Counted from the stretch's first letter, positions 10,645-23,755 are shown. The stretch is DNA of 64,000 bases from Stomorhina lunata (GCA_933228675.1 OW121741.1:115677248-115741247), one strand, 5' to 3'. Made by a program: numbers and translations. Notes: generated from the letters alone by a model not told the origin.

Positions 10645-12985
10645 CAGGAAAATATTAAAAAAAAAAATATAAAAGCTTTTCTATGCAGAAATTTTCAGTA
10701 TAAAAATGTTTCTATAGAAACTTTTTCATTACAAAAATGTTTCTGTAGAAAACTTGTCGGTAAAAAATATTTTTATAGAAATTCTTAGGTATAAGGATAT
10801 TTCCATAGAAAAACTTTTGGCATAAAAATGTTTCTGTAAAAATTTTTAAGGATATTAAAATGATGCTATAGAAAATTTTTAGAATATAATCATTTTTAGA
10901 ACATAAGAATATTTTTCGCATACAAATGTAGAAAAATTTTGCGTGTTAAAAGTTTTGTATACAAAATTTTTCGGCATAAAAGTTTTTCTATAGAAAATTT
11001 TTCAGTATAAAAATTTTTCTATAGAAAATTTTTCGGTAGAAAAATTTTTCTATAGAAAATTTTTCGGTAGAAAAATTTTTCTATAGAAAATTTTTCGGTA
11101 TAATTTTTCTATATAGAAATTTTTCTGTAAAAAATTTTTCGTTAAAAAATTCTTCTATAGAAAGTTTTTCGTTATAAAAATTTTTCTATAGAAAATTTTT
11201 CGGTACATAAATTTTTCTACAGAAAATTTTTCGGTATAAAAATTTTTCTATAGAAAATTTTTCGGTTTAAAAACTTTTCGGTATAAAATTTTTTTCTATA
11301 GAAAATTTTTCGGTATAAAAATTTTTGTATAGAAAATTTTTCGGTATAAAAATTTTTCTATAGAAAATTTTTCGATATAAATTTTTCTACAGAAAGATTT
11401 TCGGTATAAAGATCTTTCTATAGAAAATTTTTCGGTATAAACATTTTTCTATAGAAAATTTTTCGTTATAAAAATTTTTCTTTAGAAAATTTTTCGTTAT
11501 AAAAATTTTTCTATAGAAAATTTTTCGTTATAAAAATATTTCTATAGAAAATTTTTCATTATAAAAATTCTTCTATAGAAACTTTTTCGTTATAAAAATT
11601 TTTCTATAGAAAATTTTTCGTTATAAAAATTTTTCTATAGAAAATTTTTCGTTACAAAAATTTTTCTATAGAAAATTTTTCTATAGAAAATTTTTCATTA
11701 TAAAAATGTTCTTATAGAAAATTTTTCGTTATAAAAATGTTCTTATAGAAAATTTTTCGTTATAAAAATTTTCTTATAGAAAATTTTTCGTTATAAAAAT
11801 TTTCTTATAGAAAATTTTTCGTTATAAAAATTTTCTTTTCGTTATAAAAATTTTCTTATAGAAAATTTTTCGTTATAAAAATTTTCTTATAGAAAGTTTT
11901 TCGTTATAAAAATTTTCTTATAGAAAATTTTTCGTTATAAAAATTTTCTTATAGAAAGTTTTTCGTTATAAAAATTTTCTTATAGAAAATTTTTCGTTAT
12001 AAAAATTTTCTTATAGAAAATTTTTCGTTATAAAAATTTTCTTATAGAAAATTTTTCGTTATAAAAATTTTCTTATAGAAAATTTTTCGTTATAAAAATT
12101 TTCTTATAGAAAATTTTTCGTTATAAAAATTTTCTTATAGAAAATTTTTCGTTATAAAAATTTTCTTATAGAAAGTTTTTCGTTATAAAAATTTTCTTAT
12201 AGAAAATTTTTCGTTATAAAAATTTTCTTATAGAAAATTTTTCGTTATAAAAATTTTCTTATAGAAAATTTTTCGTTATAAAAATTTTCTTATAGAAAAT
12301 TTTTCGTTATAAAAATTTTCTTATAGAAAATTTTTCGTTATAAAAATTTTCTTATAGAAAATTTTTCGTTATAAAAATTTTCTTATAGAAAATTTTTCGT
12401 TATAAAAATTTTCTTATAGAAAATTTTTCGTTATAAAAATTTTCTTATAGAAAATTTTTCGTTATAAAAATTTTCTTATAGAAAATTTTTCGTTATAAAA
12501 ATTTTCTTATAGAAAATTTTTCGTTATAAAAATTTTCTTATAGAAAATTTTTCGTTATAAAAATTTTCTTATAGAAAATTTTTCGTTATAAAAATTTTCT
12601 TATAGAAAATTTTTCGTTATAAAAATTTTCTTATAGAAAATTTTTCGTTATAAAAATTTTCTTATAGAAAATTTTTCGTTATAAAAATTTTCTTATAGAA
12701 AATTTTTCGTTATAAAAATTTTCTTATAGAAAATTTTTCGTTATAAAAATTTTCTTATAGAAAATTTTTCGTTATAAAAATTTTCTTATAGAAAATTTTT
12801 CGTTATAAAAATTTTCTTATAGAAAATTTTTCGTTATAAAAATTTTCTTATAGAAAATGTTTCGTTATAAAAATTTTCTTATAGAAAATTTTTCGTTATA
12901 AAAATTTTCTTATAGAAAATTTTTCGTTATAAAAATTTTCTTATAGAAAATTTTTCGTTATAACAATTCTTCTATAGAAACCTTA
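10645..12985 (-). repeat. Family B array B2 (31 bp, reverse, homogenised core)
   Basis: Reverse-oriented family B: the plus strand reads TTCGTTATAAAAATTTTC followed by a (T)TATAGAAAATTTTT block. The unit is 31 bp. Units at 10645-11700 vary (CGGTA/CGTTA, TTTCTATAG/TTTCTTATAG). From about 11840 to 12960 some 35 units are almost identical, with only a rare single change such as AAAGTTTT or AAATGTTT. This shows recent amplification or conversion. The frame at 10712-10921 is repeat translation. The array abuts family A at about 12990 without a unique spacer. Confidence 0.96.
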
Positions 12986-12989
12986 CGAA

Positions 12990-13905
12990 GTAAAAATATT
13001 TTAGAAACATTTTCTAAGTATAGTAAAATTTCCTATAAATAGTAATTTTTCGAAAAATTTCCTGTAAATAGACAATTTTAAAGAAACTTTCTATAAACAA
13101 ACATTTTTAAAAAAAATTTTTATAAATAGTAAATTTTCGAAAAATTTTCTAAAAAAAATTCCTATAATAAGCAAATTAAAAAAAAAAACTTTAAATAGTA
13201 AACTTTAAAAAAAATTCCTATAAATAGTAAATTTTTGAAAAATTTCCTATAAATAGTAAATTTTTGAAAAATTTCCTATAAATAGTAAACTTTAAAAAAA
13301 TTTCCTATAAATAGTAAATGTTTGAAAAATTTCCTATACATAGAAAATTTTTGAAAAATTTCCTATAAATAGTAAACTTTAAAAAAATTTCCTATAAATA
13401 GTAAATTTTTGAAAAATTTCCTATAAATAGTAAATTTTTGAAAAATTTGTCACCAATAGTAATTTTTTGAAAAATTTGCTATAAATAGTATTTTTTTGAA
13501 AAATTTCCTATAAATAGTAAATCTTTAAAAAGTTTCCTATGAAAAGTAAATTTTGGAAATTTTATTTTAAATAGTAAATTTTTGAAAAATTTCCTAAAAA
13601 TAGTAAATTTTTGAAAAATTTCCTATAATTAGTAATTTTTTGTGAAATTTCCTATAAATAGTAAATTTTTGAAAAATTTCATATAAGAATAGTAAATTTT
13701 CGAAAAAAATTTTTAAAAGTAGTAAATTATCGAAACATGTTCTAAAAATAGTAAATTTTCGAGAAATTTCAAAAAAATTTCATATAAATATTAGTTATCG
13801 AAAAATTTTCTATAAATATTAAATTATTGAAAAATTTCCTTAAAGTAGACAATTTTCAAACAATTTCCTATAACTAGTAAATTTTTGAAAAATTTCCCAT
13901 GTTAC
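12990..13905 (+). repeat. Family A array A2 (29 bp, forward)
   Basis: About 30 units of the shorter 29-bp form (three As between TAT and TAG), variably decayed, best preserved at 13205-13440. It directly follows the reverse family B array. It ends in a B-like scrap (ACTATAGAAAATTGTTCGG, about 13903-13921) before the 12-mer remnant. The two families therefore abut at both ends. Confidence 0.93.
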
Positions 13906-13944
13906 TATAGAAAATTGTTCGGTATAAAAAAGTTCGTGTAAATA

Positions 13945-14125
13945 ATGTTTCTCAGTCTGTATCTTAGTGTATGCCTAGTTCTATGTCTTAGTTTATGCCT
14001 TAGTCTATGTTTAGTCTATTGCTTAGTGTATATCTTAGTCTATGTCTTAGTTTATGTCTTAATCTATGTCTTTGTCTATTTCATAGTCTATTTCATAGTT
14101 TATGTCTTGGTCTATCTTTTAGTGT
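13945..14125 (+). repeat. Degenerate TCTTAGTCTATG 12-mer array
   Basis: Imperfect 12-mers (TATGTCTTAGTT, TATGCCTTAGTC and similar) continue for about 180 bp, in the same orientation as the large array at 27.3 kb. The open frame at 13945-14148 is the 12-mer translated (Leu/Val/Tyr-rich) and is not a supported gene. Confidence 0.85.
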
Positions 14126-14810
14126 CCATTCACTCGTATGAGTACTAGATATTAATTTTTTGTAACTCATACGCGCTGGTATGCTACGATTATGTAAGTT
14201 TTATATGAACAATTTTTTTTTGATTTTTCAAACTTTAAAAACAACATTTTGTTGGGTTATATTGAAATGTTTTTCTATAAGAGCTTAAAAAAAATTTCGT
14301 AAACATATTTATTCGAAAACATACGAATGAATAAATATTTGTATTTATCTGTGTGTGAGATTGTAGTTTTTAACTCAACCAATGTTGTCAGTTTCATGAT
14401 ATTTATATTTCCTATATTTTCTGGTTTTGTAATAAAAAAATGAATAAAAAAGTATTTTAAATGACAATCAAGAAGATTGAAGAATTTCTACTTATTATCA
14501 TCACTATAGACATTTAGTCATATAAAAACCTGATGACAAAATGATATTTGTATGTGAAATAATATTTGTGCACACATACTTTTAGATATGTTATATTATA
14601 TCTTTGAGATATAGATTTTAAAATCTTTTTGTCATATCGTAAATATGTTGCCTAGAAACGTGACTTTCTATTTGAAGCAAAAATAATTTTCAGGGTTTTA
14701 ATTCTCAAGGCAAAAAGTAAAAGTTGTGTTAACAGATGGGGTTAACAGTTCATGAATTCCAAGAAAACTATTTTTTTAGTATAAATATTTGGTAAATATT
14801 ATTTAATATG
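14126..14810. other. Unique AT-rich sequence upstream of the splice-site motif
   Basis: No coding region or element ends are seen. It would be ordinary intronic sequence if the splice motif at 14831 is used. Confidence 0.35.
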
Positions 14811-14870
14811 TCCTTTCTTTTATATTTTCAGGTAAATAAAATTTAAAGATTTAAACGATTTAGGGTAAGT
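14811..14870 (+). promoter_or_regulatory. Candidate recursive splice site (ratchet point) with downstream donor
   Basis: A polypyrimidine-rich acceptor ends TATATTTTCAG at 14831 and is immediately followed by the donor GTAAAT (14832-14837). Joined 3'/5' splice sites of this form are the known hallmark of recursive splicing in long fly introns. A second, stronger donor, GTAAGT, begins at 14865. The 33-bp segment 14832-14864 between acceptor and second donor is closed in all three frames, so it cannot be a coding exon but could act as a recursive-splicing exon. The host gene is not identified, and the strand would be plus. The call is sequence-only. Confidence 0.5.
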
Positions 14871-14977
14871 TAAATTTTTTTTACTACACGAGTAAAGAAA
14901 TATCTATATATGCTTAAATATAACAATAAAACACAAACTTTACATTTTGTTTGGATATACTATTTTTCCTTAAAGAT

Positions 14978-15189
<212 letters not shown>

Positions 15190-15369
15190 ATCCCACCTAG
15201 TAATTATTGTTTATTCAAATTTTGTATTAAACTTTTCTAATCCCAGGGTATTACTCGACATTCAAAAGAATAATGTAAAAACATACATTTAAAAGTTAAA
15301 CAATTACTTTAACATCAAAAAGTCTTTTAAATAAAAGAGAATCTCTACATTTGTTGTTATGCACAAATA
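15190..15369. other. Short unique AT-rich spacer
   Basis: Nothing beyond AT-rich unique sequence is recognisable. Confidence 0.3.
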
Positions 15370-15526
15370 TTAGGGTGTCCCCTAAAATATCAAATTGCGA
15401 TCATTTCCAAATGTTTAACTTTATAGTTCAAGTAAATATGTATTTGTTATTCCATTAATATCTTATATACCATTTGTCTAATAAAAGGGAATTAAACATA
15501 CTTTTTATAGTTAAATGACACCCTAA
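15370..15526. mobile_element. Small MITE candidate with AGGGTGTC ends
   Basis: TTAGGGTGTC at the left and GACACCCTAA at the right are perfect 10-bp inverted ends enclosing 157 bp with no coding capacity. Such ends occur on Tc1/mariner-derived MITEs. A target duplication cannot be fixed because the end bases are themselves A/T. Two further AGGGTGT-type motifs lie nearby (15751 forward, 16169 reverse), so a second element at about 15751-16176 is possible. Confidence 0.45.
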
Positions 15527-16989
15527 TTTAGAGCATCAGTATATTTTTGTATATTCTCGTTTCCTTAAACTTTTTTGCAAAAATTTTAATATTCTATTTT
15601 TTATTCATATTTTTTTTTTCTTCAACAACACCTGCCAAACATTAGTTGTAGATTTTCTTGATTATATTAGTATGTATTTCTCCTCGTTTAATGCTACTCT
15701 AAAAATTGTTGTTGTGTAAAATTAAAAAATCATTTTCCTGCTTAAAACCCAAGGGTGTCATTTTCCGGGTATATTGTGTGTCTGTATATGGTTTTAAAAC
15801 TAAACTATCTACAATTTAGAGATAAAGCGATTAGGATACCAATTTGTTGTTTTTGGAGAAAAAAAAAAAGACATTTGGATAAAAGTAATTTATAAATTTT
15901 AAATTGTTTTAAATTGTGGTTATAAAACAGACATTTTTGTGAAATATTATAAAAAAGATAAGACATAAGTGTCTGCATTTTAATGAAAGCTTATAAAATA
16001 TATTTTTTTGTATATTTAATTTAACCAATTGGAAAAGAATTTTTGTTTCGGAAAATATATTTAGGAGTGTTTGGAGTAAAATTTTTAGTTTTATTGAGAT
16101 AAATAAAAATTAAATATTGTAATATAAAAATTCTAAAAAGTATGGAAATTTTTTAAAATTAGAAAGGAACACCCTTATATCTACAAAAGTTAACGTGAAC
16201 AAAAATCAATATTATTTCTTGAACTATAACTCAGTGTTGCTTGCAATATTGAATTCACCTTTATTTGGAATACTATTTGCAAAAAAATATTGAAACCTAA
16301 ATATATCTTTTTTCGAAACTAATATCTTTTAAGTATAAAAATACATTTAAATATCGATTTTCATAAAAAGTTTTAAATTCATTAAACTAAAATGAAAAAA
16401 AAAATATAAGATTATCCTTTAACTCTCACATTTCAAATACCTCAATGCTAGTCTAAGCAAAGACTTATTTATTTCTTGAAATGTAAAAAATTCGAAAATA
16501 ATAAATCATATGGAAATAAAATGCAATTATTTATATTCATTCATTCAGTCTGTCTACTACAGTCTTACATTTCCATGTACACCAAAAAAAATAAAATTTT
16601 ACTTAAAACTATTTAGTTACTTACAATACTAGTATGTATATAAGAATATAGAATTTCATTCTATTGTAATTTTCATTATTTCTCATTTGCCATGAACTTA
16701 AAGAAACATAAGTAATGATGGTAAATATTCTTAGAAATAAGGAAAAAAAATGGTAGACAGCAAAACAATTTTAACCCATAAATTAAAAAATCAAATTGAC
16801 AGAAAATTAATTTATATTATGTAAAAGACATGTGAAAATATAATTATTCTTGTTAGGGAGTAACCGAACCTTAAATTATTCCAACAAAACTTAAAAAAAT
16901 AATTTGTATTTGTTTAAGAAACGTTATATTATGCAGACAAATTCTTTACACACATTTTTTTCTATATAGAAAAATTTGTTATACACAAT
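15527..16989. other. Unique AT-rich region with possible second AAGGGTGT element
   Basis: AAGGGTGT at 15751-15758 faces ACACCCTT at 16169-16176. This could bound a 426-bp MITE, but the inverted match is only 8 bp. The remainder shows no gene. A family-B-like scrap (TTCTATATAGAAAAATTTG) lies at about 16960, just before the next array. Confidence 0.35.
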
Positions 16990-19390
16990 TTTTTCTAAAA
17001 ATTTCCTATAATTAGTTAATTTTGGAAAATTTTACTACAAATAGTAAATTTTTTAAAAATTTCCTATAAATAGCAAATTTTTAAAAATTTCCTATTAATA
17101 GTAAATTTTTTAAAAATTTCCTATAAATAGTAAATTTCTGAAAAAATTTCTATAAATAGTAAATTCTTTAAAAATTTCCTTTAAATAGTAAATTGTTTAA
17201 AAATTTCCCATAAATAGTAATTTATGAAAAATTTCTTATAAATAGTAATTATTTGAATAATTTCCTACAAATAGTAAATTTTTGAAAAATTTCCTATTAA
17301 TAGTTAAATTTTGAAAAATTTCCTAGTAATAGTAAATTTTTGAAAAATTTCTTATTAACAGTAAATTTTTGAAAATTTTCCTATAAATAGTAAATTTTTA
17401 AAATTTTTTTTCTTATAAATAGCAAATTATTGAAATTTTCCTATAAATAGTAAATTTTTGAAAATTTTAATATAAATAGTAAATTTTTTAAAAATTTCCT
17501 ATATATAGTAAATTTTTGAAAATTTTCCATAAATAGTAAATTTTGGAAAATATTCTATAAATAGTAAATTTTTGAAAAATTTCCTATAAATAGTAAATTT
17601 TTGAAAAATTTCCTATAAATAGTAAATTTTTGAAAAATTTCCTATAAATAGTAATTTTTTGAAAAATTTCCTATAAATAGTAAATTTTTGGACAATTTCC
17701 TATAAATAGTAAATTTTTGAAAAACTTCCTATTAATAGTAAATTTTTGAAAAATTTCCTAGTGATAGTAAATTTTTGAAAAATTTCTTATTAACAGTAAA
17801 TTTTTGAAAATTTTCCTATAAATAGTAAATTTTTAAAAATTTTTTTCTTATAAATAGCAAATTATTGAAAATTTCCTATAAATAGTATATTTTTGAAAAT
17901 TTCCTATAAATAGTATATTTTTGAAAATTTTCTATAAATAGTAAATTTTGGAAAATGTTCTATAAATAGTAAATTTTTGGAAAATTTCTTATAAATAGTA
18001 AATTTTTGGAAAATTTCCTATAAATAGTAAATTTTTGAAAAATTTCCTATAAACAGTAAATTTTTGAAAAATTTCCTATAAATAGTAAATTTTTGAAAAA
18101 TTTCCTATAAATAGTAAATTTTTGAAAAATTTCCTATAAATAGTAAATTTTTGAAAAATTTCCTATAAATAGCAAATTTTTGAAAAATTTCCTATAAATA
18201 GTAAATTTTTGAAAAATTTCCTATAAATAGTAAATTTTTAAAAAATTTCCTATAAATAGTAAATTTTTGAAAAATTTCCTATAAATAGTAAATTTTTGAA
18301 AAATTTCCTATAAATAGTAAATTTTTGAAAAATTTCCTATAAATAGTAAATTTTTGAAAAATTTCCTATAAATAGTAAATTTTTGAAAAATTTCCTATAA
18401 ATAGTAAATTTTTGAAAAATTTCCTATAAATAGTAAATTTTTGAAAAATTTCCTATAAATAGTAAATTTTTGAAAAATTTCCTATAAATAGTAAATTTTT
18501 GAAAAATTTCCTATAAATAGTAAATTTTTGAAAAATTTCCTATAAATAGTAAATTTTTGAAAAATTTCCTATAAATAGTAAATTTTTGAAAAATTTCCTA
18601 TAAATAGTAAATTTTTGAAAAATTTCCTATAAATAGTAAATTTTTGAAAAATTTCCTATAAATAGTAAATTTTTGAAAAATTTCCTATAAATAGTAAATT
18701 TTTGAAAAATTTCCTATAAATAGTAAATTTTTGAAAAATTTCCTATAAATAGTAAATTTTTGAAAAATTTCCTATAAATAGTAAATTTTTGAAAAATTTC
18801 CTATAAATAGTAAATTTTTAAAAAATTTCCTATAAGTAGTAAATTTTTGAAAAATTTCCTATAAATAGTAAATTTTTGAAAATTTTCTTATAAATAGTAA
18901 ATTTTTGAAAAATGTCCTTTAAACAGTAAATTTTCTAAAAATTTCCTATATGTAGTAAATTTTTGAAAAATTTCCTATAAATAGTAAAATTTTGAAAAAT
19001 TTCCTATTAATAGTAAATTTTTGAAAAATTTCCTATTAATAGTAAATTCTTGAAAAATTTCCTATTAATAGTAAGTTTTTGAAAAATTTCCTATTAATAG
19101 TAAATATTTGAAAAATTTCCTATTAATAGTAAATTTTTGAAAAATTTCCTATAAACAGTAAATTTTTGAAAAATTTCCTATTAATAGTAAATTTTTGAAA
19201 AATTTTCTATTAATAGGAAATTTTTGAAAATTTTCCTATAAATAGTTAATTTTTGAAAATTTTTTGAAAAATTTCCTACAAACAGCAAATTATTGAAATT
19301 TTCCTATAAATAGTAAATATTTGAAAATTTTCCTATAAATAGTAAATTTTTAAAAAATTTATTATAAATATAAGATTTTGAAAAAATTTT
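16990..19390 (+). repeat. Family A array A3 (29 bp, forward, homogenised core)
   Basis: About 80 forward units, mainly 29 bp. The left (17000-17980) is variable and includes a block that appears twice: units with TATTAATAG, GTGATAG or AACAG variants near 17295-17420 recur near 17720-17860. The centre, about 18030-18830, is a run of nearly identical units. The right (18990-19240) is a separate run with CCTATTAATAG. The array faces the reverse array at 21345-23755. Confidence 0.96.
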
Positions 19391-20221
19391 TTTTAAATAA
19401 AGCAAAACTTGTTATACATATTTTGAATTTCTCTCTAAATGGGTTAATCCATTACATTCCATAACCTTAATAAAGTAGACGATTGATGAGTTTAATGTAC
19501 GTAAACTAGCTGCATCTTAAACCACATGCTACCGCCATTATAATGCAACTTTGTCGACGTATTTGTGGCATTCAACATATAAGTTAACTACATACATTCA
19601 CCATTTGCATAATGGAAAATCAAGAAAATGAATGAGAAAAAATCAACAAAACATATAACATTCTTTCGCAAACATTTTCTATGCAAATCAGGCATTGTTT
19701 GTATTCCCAGTATTGACAAGCAGAGCCATTTACTTGTCTTTTCTATACATCTTCCCTAATGCTCCTCTTAACAATTGCCATCTTTAGGTATTGTGTTACA
19801 TTATTGTGAAATCCTCTTAAAAGTCAAGTGGTTAGAGGAGAAAACTGAAAAAAAGAAAAGGTTTTTTTAAATAAAAATTTATTTACTTATTTACAAAAAA
19901 AGGGTAAAAAAAATTAAATTATACAATTTTTTGCTTCATGTAAAAATGTTATTCAAGAAGTTATCTACTTACCTCTACTGCTGGTGGTTGGTATTCCTTT
20001 CCCAGAAAACTTAAAAGCTTTCGCTTTATTATTTCCCCTAAACTTTATATTTGAATATTAAACTGCATTCTTTGATTACAGGTGAGAGACTTAGGGTGTT
20101 AAAAGTAAACTTATTTTAAAGAGTTTAATGTTTATATTTAGTGAAAAATATTTAGCTTAAAAAATGGCTTAATCGAAAACTTTGTCTATGAAAATTTAAA
20201 AAAAATTTTAATTTAATATTT
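19391..20221. other. Unique spacer with candidate splice signals
   Basis: This holds somewhat more GC than its surroundings. On the minus strand the segment 20037-19973 is open (ending ...GIPTTSSR) and is followed by AGAG and the donor GTAAGTAG; a weak acceptor (TTTAG) precedes it. On the plus strand TTTGATTACAG ending at 20081 is directly followed by GTGAGA, a weak joined splice site. Neither is strong enough to call a gene. Confidence 0.3.
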
Positions 20222-20385
20222 TTTGTATGACAAAATTTTTCTAAAGAAATTTTTTTCTATAACAAAATTTTTCTATAGAAAATTTTTTCTTTAACAAAAT
20301 TTTTCTATAGAAAATGTTTTCTATAACAAAATTTTTCTATAGAAAATTTTTTCTATAACAAAATTTTTCTATCGAAAATTTTGAT
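20222..20385 (-). repeat. Short family B array (32 bp, reverse)
   Basis: Five units of about 32 bp combine ATAACAAAATTTTTC with TATAGAAAATTTT, a reverse-oriented family B variant. It sits in the spacer between two facing family A arrays. Confidence 0.85.
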
Positions 20386-21344
20386 TAGGTTTTTTTTTAT
20401 TAAAAATCTCTTGCATATAAAATCTCCAATAAAAAAAGCAAGACTAACACAATCTATCTAAAAAAAGAATATCTCAATGAAATCACAAAATGTTTATGCA
20501 TTCAGATTTTAGAATGTTACTATCCTGTGTATAAAATAAAAGAATAATGTTTCTAGTTTTCAAAAGAAACAAAATTGTTGCCGCCATCAACCTTCTCATT
20601 CATTTAGCATGAATGCAGATTTTTTTCCTTGAATTTACGTTTTGTTAAACTTTTGTATAAGCCAAAGAAAAAAACTACTCAAAAACACTTGAATGCTTTG
20701 AATAGAAGAAGTGCAAGGCAATTCTTTTAAGTACAATTTGTTTATGAATACACAGATTTGTATTGTAGGGTACAAAGATTGCGAGAATGGAGTTTTTGGG
20801 TATAATGACGACTTCAAAGTCAAATCTTGATGTCAATTATCTATGTGTATTTATTCAACTACATGTCAATCATTTCGTTCTTTCCTATATCAATACTACT
20901 ATCATATACATAAGTCCGTCAATTAATCCTTACGTATGTGCAACCGCCTGTCGTCCATTCTAAAGCTTCTTAGTAAGATATTTGCTTCAATTTTCTTAGT
21001 AAAGCCACATATAGTCAATAAGGTACAAAGACATTATGAGGCTGGTTAAAGTCTGTCCATTCGGTATATATATTCTTTTATTGGGTATCATATTATTAGT
21101 TTTGACCGACCATAAATTCTAACTAGTTTTTACTGTTTTTTTTTTCTCAAGCTTTTAAGTTTTTGTATGTATAAGGCTTTGTTCTTTAGTTGATTTACAC
21201 ATACTTAGTTATATTCATACATAGATCTTAGTGTGCGTATGTAGGTATACTACATATTTAGAGTGTTCTGAAAAATAGTTATTTTCTGATGGCCAAAGAC
21301 CCCTTACGACATTATGGCAAATTGAAAAAAATTACTCTTTATTG
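20386..21344. other. Unique AT-rich spacer, no gene seen
   Basis: No supported feature. The frame at 20635-20823 on the minus strand has no recognisable domain and is probably chance. Confidence 0.4.
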
Positions 21345-23755
21345 AACATTTTCAAAAATTTACTATTTATAGGAAATGTCTTTAGGAACTTTTTTAAAAA
21401 TTTCCTATTTTAAAAGGAGATTTTTCAAAAATTTCCTATTTTTAAAGGAAATTTTTCAAAAATTTCCTATTTTTCAAAAATTTCCCATTATTGTAACAAA
21501 TTTTTCAAAAATTTACTATTTTTATGGAAATTTTTTAAAAATTTACTATTTTTATAGGAAATTTTTCAAAAATTTACTATTTTTATAGGAAATTTTTCAA
21601 AAATTTACTATTTTTATAGGAAATTTTTCAAAAATTTACTATTTTTATAGGAAATTTTTCAAAAATTTACTATTTTTATAAGAAATTATTCAAAAATTTA
21701 CTATTTTTATAGGAAATTTTTCAAAAATTTACTACTTTTATAAGAAATTATTCATCAATTTACTATTTTTATTTTAAATTTTTTAAAAATTTACTATTTT
21801 AATAGGGAATTTTTCAAAAATTTACCATTTTTATAGAAAATTTTTCAAAATTTTACTATTTTTATTTTAAATTTTTTAAAAATTTACTATTTTTATAGAA
21901 AATTTTTCAAAAATTTACTATTCTTATAGGAAATTTTTCAAAAATTTACTATTTTTATAGGAAATTTTTCAAAAATTTACTATTTTTATAGGAAATTTTT
22001 CAAAAATTTACTATTTTTTTAGGAAATTTTTCAAAAATTTACTATTTTTATAGGAAATTTTTCAAAAATTTACTATTTTTATAGGAAATTTTTCAAAAAT
22101 TTACTATTTTTATAGGAAATTTTTCAAAAATTTACTATTTTTATAGGAAATTTTTCAAAAATTTACTATTTTTATAGGAAATTTTTCAAAAATTTACTAT
22201 TTTTATAGGAAATTTTTCAAAAATTTACTATTTTTATAGGAAATTTTTCAAAAATTTACTATTTTTATAGGAAATTTTTCAAAAATTTACTATTTTTATA
22301 GGAAATTTTTCAAAAATTTACTATTCTTATAGGAAATTTTCCAAAAATTTACTATTTTTATAGGAAATTTTCCAAAAATTTACTATTTTTATAGGAAATT
22401 TTTCAAAAATTTACTATTTTTATAGGAAATTTTTCAAAAATTTACTATTTTTATAGGAAATTTTTTAAAAATTTACTATTTTTATAGAAAATTTTTTAAA
22501 AATTTACTATTTGTATAGGAAAATTTTCAAAAATTTACTATTTTTATAGGAAATTTTTCAAAAATTTACTATTTTTCCTATAAAAATAGTAAATTTTTGA
22601 AAAATTTTTTCTTTTTATAGGAAATTTTTCAAAAATTTTCTACTTTTATTGAAAATTTTTCAAAAATTTGCTATTTTCAAAAGAAATTTTTCAAAAATTT
22701 ACTATTGTTATAAGAAGTTTTGTAAAGATTTACTCTTTTTATAGGCAATTTTTCAAAAATTTACTATTTTTATAAGAAAATTTTCAAAAGTTTACTATTT
22801 TTATAGGAAATTTTTCAAAAATTAAATATTTATATAGGAAATTTTTCAAAAATTAACTATTTTTATAGGAAATTTTTTAAAAATTTACTATTTTTATAAT
22901 AAATTTTTAAAAAATTTACTATTTTTATAGGTTATTTTTCAAAAATTAACTATTTTTATAGGAAATTTTTCAAAAATTTACTAGTTTTATAGGAAATTTT
23001 TCAAAAATTTACTATTTTATAGGAAATTTTTCAAAAATTTACTATTTTATAGGAAATTTTTCAAAAATTTACTATTTTATAGGAAATTTTTCAAAAATTT
23101 TTATAGGAAATTTTTTAAAAATTTACTTTTTTTACAGGAAATTTTTCAAAAATTTACTATTTTTATAGGAAATTTTTCAAAAATTTACTATTTTTATAGG
23201 AAATTTTTCAAAAATTTAATATTTTTATAGGAAATTTTTCAAAAATTTACTATTTTTATAGGAAATTTTTCAAAAATTTACTATTTTTATAGGAAATTTT
23301 TCAAAAATTTACTATTTTGATAGGAAATTTTTCAAAAATTTACTATTTTTATAGGAAATTTTTCAAAAATTTACTATTTTTATAGGAAATTTTTCAAAAA
23401 TTTACTATTTTTATAGGAAATTTTTCAAAAATTTACTATTTTTATAGGAAAATTTTCAAAAATTTACTATTTTTATAGGAAATTTTTCAAAAATTTACTA
23501 TTTTTATAGGAAATTTGTTAAAAATTTACTATTTTTATAGGAAATTTTTCAAAAATTAACTATTTTTATAGGAAATTTTTAAAAAATTTGCCATTTTTAT
23601 ATATATTTTTTTTTTTAATAATTTGCTATTTTTGTAGGAAGCTTTTCAAAAATTTACTTATAGGAAACTTTTCAAAGATTTACTATTTTTATAAGAATTT
23701 TTTTAAAAATTTACGGTTTATAGGAAGTTTTTCAAAAAATTATTATTTATAGAAA
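21345..23755 (-). repeat. Family A array A4 (31 bp, reverse)
   Basis: About 75 units read as the complement of family A (AAATTTTTCAAAAATTTAC on the plus strand), mainly the 31-bp form. The most uniform stretches are 21880-22470 and 23140-23580. A local inversion at 22551-22607 creates a perfect hairpin. At about 22990-23100 a run of shortened units carries TATTTTATAGG. The frame at 21376-21588 is repeat translation. Its length is close to that of the facing forward array A3. Confidence 0.96.

Noticed and set aside
15751..16176. Second AAGGGTGT-ended MITE
   Set aside because: Only 8 bp of inverted match and no target duplication; kept as a note in the region entry and not called.
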